The notes beneath the pieces are model-generated. The model saw nothing but the letters and a program-made list of their open reading frames with translations. It was not told the origin of the DNA and searched no databases. A program made the translations under genes and the position numbers. 64,000 nucleotides of DNA from Chitinophagales bacterium. GTDB lineage: Bacteria; Bacteroidota; Bacteroidia; Chitinophagales; LD1. Every line of letters starts with the position of its first letter. Positions within the stretch are counted from its first letter, which is position 1. The stretch covers positions 62,001 through 126,000 of the forward strand of contig JAEUUZ010000051.1 in NCBI GenBank assembly GCA_016786765.1, read 5' to 3'. Positions 16,602 through 25,472 of this stretch are shown in pieces.

Positions 16602-19463
16602 ATGGAAAATAAAAAGACCTACTTATTACTTCAACCTCTGAATATTTCAACCAATGCGTTTGAGGTATTCACCTATTTGCATGTGATTCGAAAAGACAAT
16701 CAGGTGCATTTTGGTTTCGATAATATGTTGGCGAAAAACATTCATACCATTTTCAAAACCGCTTCGCCTAAAAACATAGAACGCTTGAAAATGCTCAGTG
16801 AATGGCATATTCGGCACGAGTTTGCCGAACTCGAAAAAGTGTATCATAAACAGCGTTCAGGCATTTCGTTTGAATCGTATTTCGAACGTGCATCGATGCG
16901 TCATATCTACGATTTATTTGCCCATGTGATTGAACTGAGCAAAGAAATGTCGATTTACCATCGCTATCTATCTGCAGATGGAAGAAGCTTCAAAACCGCA
17001 CTGTGTAAGATTCATCCTACAAAAGCTAAGCTAAAATTCAAAGCTTCAAAAAAGGGAAGCAAAGTTGCGCTTACAACATTTGTTTGTTGGGATGATCAGC
17101 AAACCGACATTAAAGATTTTGCGCAACACAAGTTTTTACTGGAACGCAATAACGAGTACACTATCCTTAATTTTAAAGACTTTCAGACCTTAGAATGGCT
17201 TTCGAAATTGGCTAAGGAAAATGACTTGTCGGACGAAAATTATTTCATTGCGAATGTACTTCCTTCACTAGAACAATCGCACGATGTTGACAAAAGCGAA
17301 TTGCTTAAATCTATTGAAATTGAGGCTACGCCTACCTTGCAGATATATTTGAGTGAAATCAATAACACCTTTTTGATGTTCACGCCACAATGGAATTACG
17401 AAAATTTCATTATAGAAAACAGTGAAGAAAACAACCATGTAGAGTTTTTAAAAAACGAAGTACTGTATAAAGTTGTTCGTAATCGAGAAACAGAAAAGGC
17501 TATACTAGAGCAGATTGTAGCCCTCCATCCCAACTTCGCAAAACAAAAAAACGGTTTCTTTTATGTTTCGTTTGACGAAGCCAAAAAGAAAAACTGGTTC
17601 TTGAAAACGTATCAGCATTTATTGGCGGAGAACATTTCAGTGGTGGGCATGGATATGCTAAAACACTTCCGCTACTCACCACATGCCATTGCAACGAACT
17701 TCGAAATTTACAAATCGGAAGGCGCGTTGCTGTTCATTAAGGCAACCGTAAGTTTCGGTGAAGAAAAAATCGACTTATCCGTTATTCAAAAAACCATCAT
17801 CAACAACCAACGCTTTGTGTTGCTGAAAGACAATAGCATAGGGGTATTGCCGGACGATTGGCACGATGAATACAGCTTAGTATTTAAGCATGCTAAGATC
17901 AACAAAAACGAATTGCAGATTCCTCAATGGATTTTAGTAAGTATAAAAGAACTGCAAGAACATAAAACCCTCAACATTGCTATCAACAAAGATTGGTGGC
18001 AGCGTTGGAAAGAATGGCAAGACGAATCAGCAACAGTTGTTCAAGTACCGGAAACGATTCACGCCAGTCTGCGCCCCTATCAGCAAAAGGGCTTCGAATG
18101 GTTGGTGTTACTTTCTGAAATTGGTGCCGGAGGCTGTTTAGCAGATGACATGGGGCTAGGAAAAACATTGCAAACCATTTCTTTTTTAGCGCATAACCAA
18201 CAAAAAAATCCGGCCGGAAAACATTTAATTGTTGCTCCGCTAACCCTGGTGAACAACTGGAAAAGAGAAATAGAGAAGTTTGCACCGAGTTTCACTCCGG
18301 TAATATTCCACAGCCAGAACAAAGATTTGGAAAGCATTCTGGCTAAAGAGAACGTGATTGTGATTACCAGTTACGGCACTTTGCGCAACGAAGAAAATCC
18401 GCTGAAATTAATTTATTGGGAAACAGTGGTGGTGGATGAAAGTCAGAATATTAAAAACCCAAATGCGCAAATCACACGATCGGTTACACAACTCATTGCC
18501 AAGAACCGTATAGCTTTGAGCGGCACACCTATCATGAACAATACCTTTGATTTGTATTCGCAATTGAATTTTGCTTTACCGAATATGTTTGGCAGTGCCG
18601 AGTTTTTCAAAAAGGAATATGCTTTACCGATTGACAGAGATGGAAACGAAGATAAAATTCGGGCCTTGCGCAAAATGACGAATCCGTTTGTGTTGCGCAG
18701 AACCAAAAAGCAAGTAGCACAAGATTTACCCGACAAAACAGAAACGATTCTTTGGTGCGAAATGGAACATCAACAGCGTGAAGTGTATGAAACGATTAAA
18801 AAGCAAGTAAAAGATTCAGTGTTCCTTAACATCAAAAAAGATGGTTTAGCGAAAACAAAATTTTCGATTTTGCAAGGCATTTTAAAACTGCGCCAAATTT
18901 GCTGTCACCCTTCCTTAATAAAGGATATGAAAGAAGCAGGAAGTGCGCCTTCTGTAAAAATCGAAACGTTAGTAGAGGAGTTACAGGATAAATCCATGGA
19001 CGGCAAATCGTTGGTTTTCTCGCAATTCAACGGCATGCTCGATAAAATTGGAGAAGGCTTAGACCAACAAAATATCAAATACATAAGGCTCGATGGAAGC
19101 ACTTCATTGAAGGATCGCGAAAAGTTAGTCATCGATTTTCAAGCTGAAAACAGTGATATACAGGTATTCTTATTAGGATTGAAAGCTGGGAATTCGGGCT
19201 TAAATTTAACGGCAGCCGAGTATGTATTTTTAGTTGATCCTTGGTGGAATAATGCCGTGGAGCAACAGGCTATAGACCGCACACACCGCATCGGCCAAAC
19301 GAAAAATATTTTTTCTTACAAGCTCATTTGCACCGATACCATCGAGGAAAAAATAACACTCCTCCAACAGAAGAAAAAATCGCTTTCCGATGAATTAATT
19401 GTAGAAGAAGAAGGCTTTGTGAAACAGCTTTCGGAAGAGGATATCAACTTCTTATTTGAATAG
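16602..19463 (+). CDS. SNF2-family DEAD/DEAH-box helicase
   Basis: 953 residues from ATG 16602; a TTG at 16590 would add four. The N-terminal half (about 1-480) is a Bacteroidota-type region without a recognised domain. The SNF2 ATPase follows, with GGCLADDMGLGKTLQTISFL (Walker A), VVDESQNIKNP (motif II, DESQ in place of DEAH) and ALSGTPIMNN (motif III). The helicase C lobe has LVFSQFNGML, IRLDGSTSLKDRE, LKAGNSGLNLTAA and DRTHRIGQTKNI (motif VI). These ATPases move along DNA and remodel protein-DNA complexes; bacterial members often act with RNA polymerase or in repair. No methylase or defence genes flank it. Confidence 0.9.
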   Translation: MENKKTYLLLQPLNISTNAFEVFTYLHVIRKDNQVHFGFDNMLAKNIHTIFKTASPKNIERLKMLSEWHIRHEFAELEKVYHKQRSGISFESYFERASMRHIYDLFAHVIELSKEMSIYHRYLSADGRSFKTALCKIHPTKAKLKFKASKKGSKVALTTFVCWDDQQTDIKDFAQHKFLLERNNEYTILNFKDFQTLEWLSKLAKENDLSDENYFIANVLPSLEQSHDVDKSELLKSIEIEATPTLQIYLSEINNTFLMFTPQWNYENFIIENSEENNHVEFLKNEVLYKVVRNRETEKAILEQIVALHPNFAKQKNGFFYVSFDEAKKKNWFLKTYQHLLAENISVVGMDMLKHFRYSPHAIATNFEIYKSEGALLFIKATVSFGEEKIDLSVIQKTIINNQRFVLLKDNSIGVLPDDWHDEYSLVFKHAKINKNELQIPQWILVSIKELQEHKTLNIAINKDWWQRWKEWQDESATVVQVPETIHASLRPYQQKGFEWLVLLSEIGAGGCLADDMGLGKTLQTISFLAHNQQKNPAGKHLIVAPLTLVNNWKREIEKFAPSFTPVIFHSQNKDLESILAKENVIVITSYGTLRNEENPLKLIYWETVVVDESQNIKNPNAQITRSVTQLIAKNRIALSGTPIMNNTFDLYSQLNFALPNMFGSAEFFKKEYALPIDRDGNEDKIRALRKMTNPFVLRRTKKQVAQDLPDKTETILWCEMEHQQREVYETIKKQVKDSVFLNIKKDGLAKTKFSILQGILKLRQICCHPSLIKDMKEAGSAPSVKIETLVEELQDKSMDGKSLVFSQFNGMLDKIGEGLDQQNIKYIRLDGSTSLKDREKLVIDFQAENSDIQVFLLGLKAGNSGLNLTAAEYVFLVDPWWNNAVEQQAIDRTHRIGQTKNIFSYKLICTDTIEEKITLLQQKKKSLSDELIVEEEGFVKQLSEEDINFLFE

Positions 19464-19531
19464 ACTATTACAACTACCCAGTTGTTAGTTGAAAATACAT
19501 CTCTCAACCATCAACGCCCAACTAAAAACAG

Positions 19532-20374
19532 TTATGGATTAATCTTCTGCGCCAATAAAATACTCAACTCATACAAGAAGTATATCGGCACCGCCACAAC
19601 CATCATGGTAAACATATCCGGAGAAGGTGTAATCACTGCAGCAACAATCAAAATTACCACAACGGCATGTCTGCGATAGGTGCGCATAAATGTTGCGGTG
19701 AGTAACCCCATTTTAGCCAAGAAGTAAACAATCATCGGCAATTCAAATACCAAGCCCGAACCGAGCATCATCATGGTAATAAACCCAACATAATTATCGA
19801 ATGTGAATCGGTTTTCAATTTGGCTACTGATGACATAGCTATTTGCAAAACTCAATGAAAATGGTATTACCAGGAAATAAGCAAACAAAACACCTACGAA
19901 GAAAAAGAGTGAACTGAAGATGATAATCCGACTCGACTTTTTTGATTCTTCTTCAGAAAGCGCAGGACGAACAAAACGCCAAATTTCAAAAATGATGTAA
20001 GGGAAAGCCGCTACAATGCCTAACACAATACAAATCTGAATCTGTGAAATAAACTGCCCAAACAGTTCGGTATTCAAGAAGGTGATATTGAAATCCTTCA
20101 TGCACAAGCCTTCTTCCGGACAAAACACAGAGCTCACATTACAAAGAATCGGGCGGACCCACATGGAAAATTTACAGAGTAAGCGATAGGTAACAAAATC
20201 GCTCTTTACGGGGCCGAACAAAAAAGAATCGAACACCCAACGGGTATTGGCCAAGGCAACACCGGCAAAAATGACAATAGCTAAAACAGAGCGCATAATG
20301 TGCTTTCGCATCACATCTACGTGATCGAAAAAACCCATTTCGTGATCATCGGTAACTTGGTCTAATCTTGCCAT
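19532..20374 (-). CDS. tatC: Twin-arginine translocase subunit TatC
   Basis: 280 residues with six membrane helices. It is the receptor for twin-arginine signal peptides of folded exported proteins. N-terminal MGFFDHVDVMRKHI is the cytoplasmic TatC start, and PYIIFEIWRFVRPALSEEESKKS is the conserved first cytoplasmic loop region, followed by FFVGVLFAYFLVIP. It has an insert of about 30 residues with two Cys (VSSVFCPEEGLCMKD) in the first periplasmic loop, as is common in Bacteroidota. TatA is not in the window. It lies 20 bp after the OmpA-like gene on the same strand. Confidence 0.93.
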   Translation of the reverse strand: MARLDQVTDDHEMGFFDHVDVMRKHIMRSVLAIVIFAGVALANTRWVFDSFLFGPVKSDFVTYRLLCKFSMWVRPILCNVSSVFCPEEGLCMKDFNITFLNTELFGQFISQIQICIVLGIVAAFPYIIFEIWRFVRPALSEEESKKSSRIIIFSSLFFFVGVLFAYFLVIPFSLSFANSYVISSQIENRFTFDNYVGFITMMMLGSGLVFELPMIVYFLAKMGLLTATFMRTYRRHAVVVILIVAAVITPSPDMFTMMVVAVPIYFLYELSILLAQKINP

Positions 20375-20394
20375 CGGGGGCGAAGATATAATAC

Positions 20395-21318
20395 TCAGGG
20401 ATTCGTGTTGTCTAAAATTTTAAAAATCTCTTTTAAATCCGGAGAAAGTACAATTTCAATTCGTCTGTTTTTGCTTCTTCCTTCTGGTGTTTCGTTCGAT
20501 TCTACAGGAAAAAATTCTGCATGGCCTGATGGCGTAATTCGGCTCGCTTCAACTTTCCCATCTGTTATCATAATAGATGTTACCATTGCAGCACGCATCA
20601 CACTTAAATCCCAGTTGTTCTTAATTTCTCCTTTCGGATTCACATATTGCTTACTATCGGTATGACCCTCAATCACAATACCTATCTCTGTTTGCTTATT
20701 CAATACCTCCGCAACCTTCACAATGGCTTGTTTACCTTTTTCATCTACAGTAAAGCTACCTGATTTAAAAAGCAATTTATCAGACAACGACACATACACT
20801 TTGCCATCTCTTTGCGTAACGGTAAGTTCGTTGCTGTTAAAACCGGTCAAGGCATCCGCAATTTTTTTCTTGAGAGAAGATACAGCTTCATCTTTTTTAG
20901 CGATTAAACTTTCCAACTCATGAATGCGTTTTTCGCGCTCTGCCAAATCCTTTTCCTTTTGCTTTAATGCAGAACTGAGCGACTCTTTTTCAGACATTGA
21001 ATTCTTTCCCAGTGCCTCCATTCTGGCTTTAAGGTCTTCATATTGCTTTTGCGATTGTTCAAAATCACCGTTAAGTTTTGTGTATTTGGCATTCAGCGAC
21101 TCATTTTCCGCATTCTCTTTTTCCAATTTAGACCGCAAATCGCTTTCCGAGCCTTTTAGCAAGCTTAAATCCGCTTCCGCTTTTTTCAATTTATCGGAAC
21201 AATCGGCCAAAGTGCTGTCGCAACGATCGGCTAAGGCCTTTTGAGCATCAAATTTCTTCTTTGTAACTAAGCAAGAAGACAAACTAACCGTAAATAGCAA
21301 AAAAACCAACCATCTCAT
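20395..21318 (-). CDS. OmpA-family lipoprotein with long coiled coil
   Basis: 307 residues: a lipoprotein signal (SLSSC, Cys16), a charged heptad-rich coiled coil (about 20-160), then an OmpA C-terminal domain (about 175-295) with FKSGSFTVDEKGKQAI, VIEGHTDSKQY and the NRRIEIVLSP ending that holds the peptidoglycan-binding Arg. It should be anchored by lipid in one membrane and bind peptidoglycan with its C-terminal domain. Such proteins stabilise the envelope; some are gliding or secretion accessory factors, but nothing here shows that. It lies upstream of tatC in the same orientation. Confidence 0.88.
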   Translation of the reverse strand: MRWLVFLLFTVSLSSCLVTKKKFDAQKALADRCDSTLADCSDKLKKAEADLSLLKGSESDLRSKLEKENAENESLNAKYTKLNGDFEQSQKQYEDLKARMEALGKNSMSEKESLSSALKQKEKDLAEREKRIHELESLIAKKDEAVSSLKKKIADALTGFNSNELTVTQRDGKVYVSLSDKLLFKSGSFTVDEKGKQAIVKVAEVLNKQTEIGIVIEGHTDSKQYVNPKGEIKNNWDLSVMRAAMVTSIMITDGKVEASRITPSGHAEFFPVESNETPEGRSKNRRIEIVLSPDLKEIFKILDNTNP

Positions 21319-21473
21319 AGTGAAAGAATTTGCCCAAAATTACCCCTAAAACTCAACGAAAACACTATTTTTCTACACCAACTCCTGTGAGTGTCTTTTT
21401 TTTAAGATTTTTTTTCCTGAAACAGACCAAAAAACCTATATTTACCTATATATCACAACTAGTTATATAGCTT

Positions 21474-22790
21474 ATGAAAAAACAATTTTTACCCCTTACC
21501 CTCTTCATCCTCACGTGTGGTACTCTTTCAGCCCAAACTTTTTACAATAATGGTGCACAAATCGGTGTGGTTGGTGCACAAATGATTGTAAAAACCGGAA
21601 GTGGCGCAAACGATGGCACATTGGAAAATGCCGGAAGCGGTTTATTCAGCAATAAAGGAGAAGTACATATTGAAGGAAGTTTTGTCAACACTAACGGTAT
21701 TGCCGATGGTTACAGTTCAAATGCCGGTCAATATATTGTCAGCAAAGACTGGGTAAACAATGCGACTTTCAATGCCGATCAAAGCAAAGTTTTCCTACAT
21801 GGAGGCAATCAATTGATTACCGGGAACAACCCAACTACTTTCTTCGACTTGATTTGTGAAACGCCAAGTACAACAAAAAAACAAACGTTGGATGCCAATG
21901 TAGATGGCACTTTGACGCTGAACAATAACGAATTGGCTACAGATGGCTACAGAATGACGGTATTAAACCCAAGTTCGGCTGCTATTGTTGTGAACGGTGT
22001 GAATGATGCATTTGTAAGCAGTACCGGGGTTGGAAAACTCGTTAGAAAAACCAATTCTACTGATGAATATCTATTTCCTTTAGGTTGGAATAACAGCGGG
22101 TTAATTTTAAAACGCGAAGTTTCTTTTACGCCTAATGACGCCAGCAATCACAGCTATGAAGCACGTTTTGCATTTAATACATTATCTACCACCACCACAA
22201 CAGATGATGGTTACGCTATTGCTACAAAAGAAGCAAATATTCAAAGCGGTAACGATAAATTCTACCATTTGCTGAGATCAGCAGATAATACACCTGCATC
22301 GTTGGCCATTTTTTACGATCCAAACAATGACGGGCAATGGAGTTCCATCGCAAGATGGCAAGGTCCACCACAATGGGAAGACCTAGCCAATGCTAATGGC
22401 AATGCTACTTCACCACGTGTTCGAATGATAAGAAATGGATGGACCGATAATGGTAATCAACCCCATGCGCTTATCAAGCCTGTTGAGGGCGATGATTTTG
22501 CCTTCCCGAACGTTTTTGCTCCGGGATCTACTGACCCTTCTATTCCTGCTGAAAACAGATATTTCACTATTGTCAACAACCTCAAAAAAGTTGTTTTAGA
22601 TGAATTGATGGTCTTCAACAGATGGGGAGAAGTAGTATTCAGCAGTAAACGCGATGGTACTGATAAATGGGATGGCTACTATCAAGGAAAACTCCAACAG
22701 CAAGGCAACTATACGTTTATTGCTAAAGTAAAAAAATTGAACGGTGAGTCTTATGCCCCTATTTCCGGAAACCTAGCCCTAGTTTGGTAA
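21474..22790 (+). CDS. Secreted protein with gliding-motility-type (T9SS type B) C-terminal domain
   Basis: 438 residues with a signal peptide (ending LSAQ), a beta-rich body with Asn/Gly-rich turns, and a type B C-terminal domain (about 350-438) with LMVFNRWGEVVF then WDGYYQGKLQQQGNYTFIAKV. The usual PNGDGxND element before NRWG is replaced by a divergent segment around FAPGSTDPSIPAENRYF. T9SS type B substrates are exported to the surface and often depend on an adjacent PorP/SprF protein, which is exactly the next gene, 24 bp downstream. The body resembles surface proteins that report extent of tissue-like repeats but no domain is recognised. Confidence 0.82.
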   Translation: MKKQFLPLTLFILTCGTLSAQTFYNNGAQIGVVGAQMIVKTGSGANDGTLENAGSGLFSNKGEVHIEGSFVNTNGIADGYSSNAGQYIVSKDWVNNATFNADQSKVFLHGGNQLITGNNPTTFFDLICETPSTTKKQTLDANVDGTLTLNNNELATDGYRMTVLNPSSAAIVVNGVNDAFVSSTGVGKLVRKTNSTDEYLFPLGWNNSGLILKREVSFTPNDASNHSYEARFAFNTLSTTTTTDDGYAIATKEANIQSGNDKFYHLLRSADNTPASLAIFYDPNNDGQWSSIARWQGPPQWEDLANANGNATSPRVRMIRNGWTDNGNQPHALIKPVEGDDFAFPNVFAPGSTDPSIPAENRYFTIVNNLKKVVLDELMVFNRWGEVVFSSKRDGTDKWDGYYQGKLQQQGNYTFIAKVKKLNGESYAPISGNLALVW

Positions 22791-22814
22791 TTGAAAATCC
22801 TATAAAGATCTGAC

Positions 22815-23861
22815 ATGAAAAAATATTTATCCCTGATTATTGTTCTTTTCTCATTAGCAATTAATGCCCAAGACACGCATTATTCGCAGTTCTTTAATTC
22901 GCCACTCACCCTTAATCCCGCTCTAACAGGATTAACAAAAGGTTCAGTGCGATTAGGTGCAATATATCGCAACCAGTGGTTCTCGGGCATCAATTCGCCA
23001 AGTTCAACTAGCTTTTTTAATTCTCCGTATCAAACGCCTTCATTCTTTGTGGATGCGCCTATTCACCTTCGAAGAGACGCTATCGGAATTGGAGGATTGT
23101 TCCTCTATGATAGAGCCGGAGCCGGTTCTTTCGGAACGTTCCAAGGTATGATTTCTGCGTCTTACATCAAATCAATGGGCAGAAGAGATAATCATCAGTT
23201 ATCGGCCGGAATTCAAGTTGGATACACACAATTACGTTTAAATCAAAACGATTTAAAATGGGCTAACCAATACAATGGCGCCAATCAATTTGACGGCAAT
23301 ACAGCAAGTAATGTTTCTCTTCAACCAAACGTTGGTTACGTAAACTTCAATGCGGGTTTGTTATACTACGGTAAATTCTCTGAACGATTCAGTATGTACT
23401 TAGGTGGTGCATTTTACAATGCCGCTACCATGAAATACAACTTAGAAGCGAACAGTACAAAACGCAATTTATACTACAGATATAACTTTCAAGCCGGACT
23501 GGATATTGGATTCGGAAAATTCCACCTCCTCCCATCAGGTTTATTCATGCAACAAGCAAAGGCCGACCAATTGAACACAGGACTTGGATTTGGATTTGAT
23601 TTCACAGAAACAACGAACATGACTATCGGCTTGTATAATCGTGCCAACAACATTACCAATAAAGATGGACAGTCAGAATCCATTATTCCTTATGCTGGTT
23701 TTGAAGTAAACGGATTTAAACTAGCCGCTAGCTACGATGTTACCTTAAGCCGTAGAAAAGAAGTAGGCAAAGGCGTTGGCGCATTGGAAATTTCCTTGAT
23801 GTACATCATCATGCCTAAGGCATTGAACATTAAGAAAATCATGTATTGTCCTCGTTTCTAA
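22815..23861 (+). CDS. Type IX secretion system membrane protein, PorP/SprF family
   Basis: 348 residues with a signal peptide (ending INAQ) and an outer membrane barrel. The start QDTHYSQFFNSPLTLNPALTG is the defining PorP/SprF signature; NQW and YRNQWFSGI follow. SprF-type proteins help specific T9SS type B substrates cross or attach at the outer membrane. Its position directly after a type B substrate gene makes that substrate its likely client. The C-terminus ends in aromatic residues (MYCPRF), as barrel proteins do. Confidence 0.93.
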   Translation: MKKYLSLIIVLFSLAINAQDTHYSQFFNSPLTLNPALTGLTKGSVRLGAIYRNQWFSGINSPSSTSFFNSPYQTPSFFVDAPIHLRRDAIGIGGLFLYDRAGAGSFGTFQGMISASYIKSMGRRDNHQLSAGIQVGYTQLRLNQNDLKWANQYNGANQFDGNTASNVSLQPNVGYVNFNAGLLYYGKFSERFSMYLGGAFYNAATMKYNLEANSTKRNLYYRYNFQAGLDIGFGKFHLLPSGLFMQQAKADQLNTGLGFGFDFTETTNMTIGLYNRANNITNKDGQSESIIPYAGFEVNGFKLAASYDVTLSRRKEVGKGVGALEISLMYIIMPKALNIKKIMYCPRF

Positions 23862-23941
23862 AAACTAGCGCGAATTTCGTTGAACTTGGTTTACAGCAAT
23901 AGATTCAAAGCCGTATACCTTTTGACTTAATGTATTGAAGT

Positions 23942-24307
23942 ATGAATCGTAATATATTACGACAGATAGCTGACATCCAAATTCAAGCAGATAAGATTAC
24001 AGCAAACGCTACTAACTCCACTGAAATTATTGATTTCGCAAGATACAACGAAGAGGTAAAGGCGTATCTATTACAGAACGTAAAAGACGATTTTATTATA
24101 AGTTATGTACGAGAAATTCCCTCTGTTCCTATTGAAGACCTAGAAGGCAATACTTCATTAAGTGCTACCATTTTGGGGCTATTTAGCGGAGGATTAGGAT
24201 TCAATATTCAACAAATGAAAAGATTGGAACGCGCTAAAGAGGTTGTTTCAATATTAAAAGGGAAATACGCTTCAATAGAATTTCTACTCAAAAATCATTT
24301 CCTATGA
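23942..24307 (+). CDS. Hypothetical protein, 121 aa, unknown family
   Basis: 121 residues, charged, probably mostly helical, with one mildly hydrophobic glycine-rich segment (SATILGLFSGGLGF, about 77-90) that is too weak to call a membrane helix with confidence. No family recognised. The ATG at 23942 has a TACCTTTT element about 18-25 nt upstream, close to the Bacteroidota -7 promoter consensus, so it is probably expressed alone. Its end overlaps the convergent TauE/SafE-like gene by 13 bp. Confidence 0.6.
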   Translation: MNRNILRQIADIQIQADKITANATNSTEIIDFARYNEEVKAYLLQNVKDDFIISYVREIPSVPIEDLEGNTSLSATILGLFSGGLGFNIQQMKRLERAKEVVSILKGKYASIEFLLKNHFL

Positions 24308-25014
24308 CAGCAGCTATGTGCTTTAGCTTCGGTTTTGCTTAATTCCGGGCTTATGTATGGTATACCTAAATTCAATCCACGAAGGATTAATATCGTCCCT
24401 AAAAGCACCAAATACACCGGCACCATTTTGCGCATCAAATTTCGAACGGGCATCGAAATTAAATCTTTAAAAAACTGCAGCAAAAACATCAAGAAACTGG
24501 TACCAACACCAAAGAAAAACATAAAGAGGGCGCCTGTTAAAGGACTTCCTGTAGCTATTGCTCCTGCTACACCTGCGTACACTAATCCACAAGGCAGAAA
24601 GCCGTTTAAAAAGCCAATGGCAAAATTAGAGCTAAACGATTTCTTTTTCAGAAACACACCTAACTGTTTCGATAAAAATGAAAACCGCCCCAACGATAAA
24701 TTATTAAAAAAAGGGATATTGAAATAACTGACAGCAACACCTAAAAGCATTAATACTCCTACACCAATCGACAAGCCTTGTTGCCAGCCTGCAATCACCA
24801 TGCTTTTACCTACTAAGCCAAACAATGCACCCATTAACGAATAGGTCACAATTCGTCCGAAGTTGTAGAAAAAAACACTGAGTAAACGCGAGACTGTATC
24901 TGTAGCTCGTACCGGAACCGCCATGGCTATTGGCCCACACATGCCTATGCAGTGAAAACTCCCGGCTAATCCCAAGAGGAAAGCAGTAACTATTATTTCT
25001 GTTGGGAAAAACAT
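24295..25014 (-). CDS. TauE/SafE-like (DsbD_2) membrane protein of the cbb3 oxidase locus
   Basis: 239 residues with six membrane helices. The conserved HCIGMCGPIAMA motif (about 22-33) marks the family often found at the end of ccoNOPGHIS loci, where related proteins are linked to copper handling for cbb3 oxidase. The extreme C-terminus, HSCCHRK, adds a His-Cys-Cys-His cluster on the tail that could bind a metal; this is inference. It starts 1 bp after the ccoH-like gene stop and is the last gene of the minus-strand cco unit. Confidence 0.82.
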   Translation of the reverse strand: MFFPTEIIVTAFLLGLAGSFHCIGMCGPIAMAVPVRATDTVSRLLSVFFYNFGRIVTYSLMGALFGLVGKSMVIAGWQQGLSIGVGVLMLLGVAVSYFNIPFFNNLSLGRFSFLSKQLGVFLKKKSFSSNFAIGFLNGFLPCGLVYAGVAGAIATGSPLTGALFMFFFGVGTSFLMFLLQFFKDLISMPVRNLMRKMVPVYLVLLGTILILRGLNLGIPYISPELSKTEAKAHSCCHRK

Positions 25015-25015
25015 A

Positions 25016-25462
25016 TTAGCTATCGATCCTAACGAATCCTTCGTTGTAATAAGCCGTTGAGCCCACAGTCCAATTTAACTTCATTTTGTAACGCCCGGCC
25101 TTTAAGGTTGATTTGGCAACGGTATATACATTTTCACTATTCACAGTAATGGGAAATGTTTTGTCTTTCGTATCGTCAGACGGACAATAAAACTCAGCTG
25201 TTCCTTTCACCGGTTCAGTAGATTCCATTTTAGGAAATTGAATCGTAACATTATCTCCTGCTACATTCCATGTAGGTTGTTGCGTAAGATTATGCGTTCG
25301 ATCTTGTTTCTCGATTTGCTGTTGGTATGCCAACTCTTCGGCATAGTAGTCTTTCTTAATCACATCCACTTTCATGTTTGTGCATTTGTAGACCAACACA
25401 GCCATCAGTACAACGAATCCGCCATAAAGGGCAATAATAAAAGCACCGTAATTTAGTTTCAT
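25016..25462 (-). CDS. ccoH: CcoH/FixH family protein
   Basis: 148 residues: one N-terminal membrane helix (about 7-25), then KVDVIKKDYYAEELAYQQQI, a typical FixH/CcoH segment, and a small periplasmic beta domain. CcoH is needed for assembly and stability of cbb3 oxidase. It lies 10 bp after ccoG and 1 bp before the TauE/SafE-like gene, the usual order G-H-(S/SafE). FixH proteins of this length and layout are normal for Bacteroidota. Confidence 0.88.
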   Translation of the reverse strand: MKLNYGAFIIALYGGFVVLMAVLVYKCTNMKVDVIKKDYYAEELAYQQQIEKQDRTHNLTQQPTWNVAGDNVTIQFPKMESTEPVKGTAEFYCPSDDTKDKTFPITVNSENVYTVAKSTLKAGRYKMKLNWTVGSTAYYNEGFVRIDS

Positions 25463-25472
25463 AGCATCAAAT

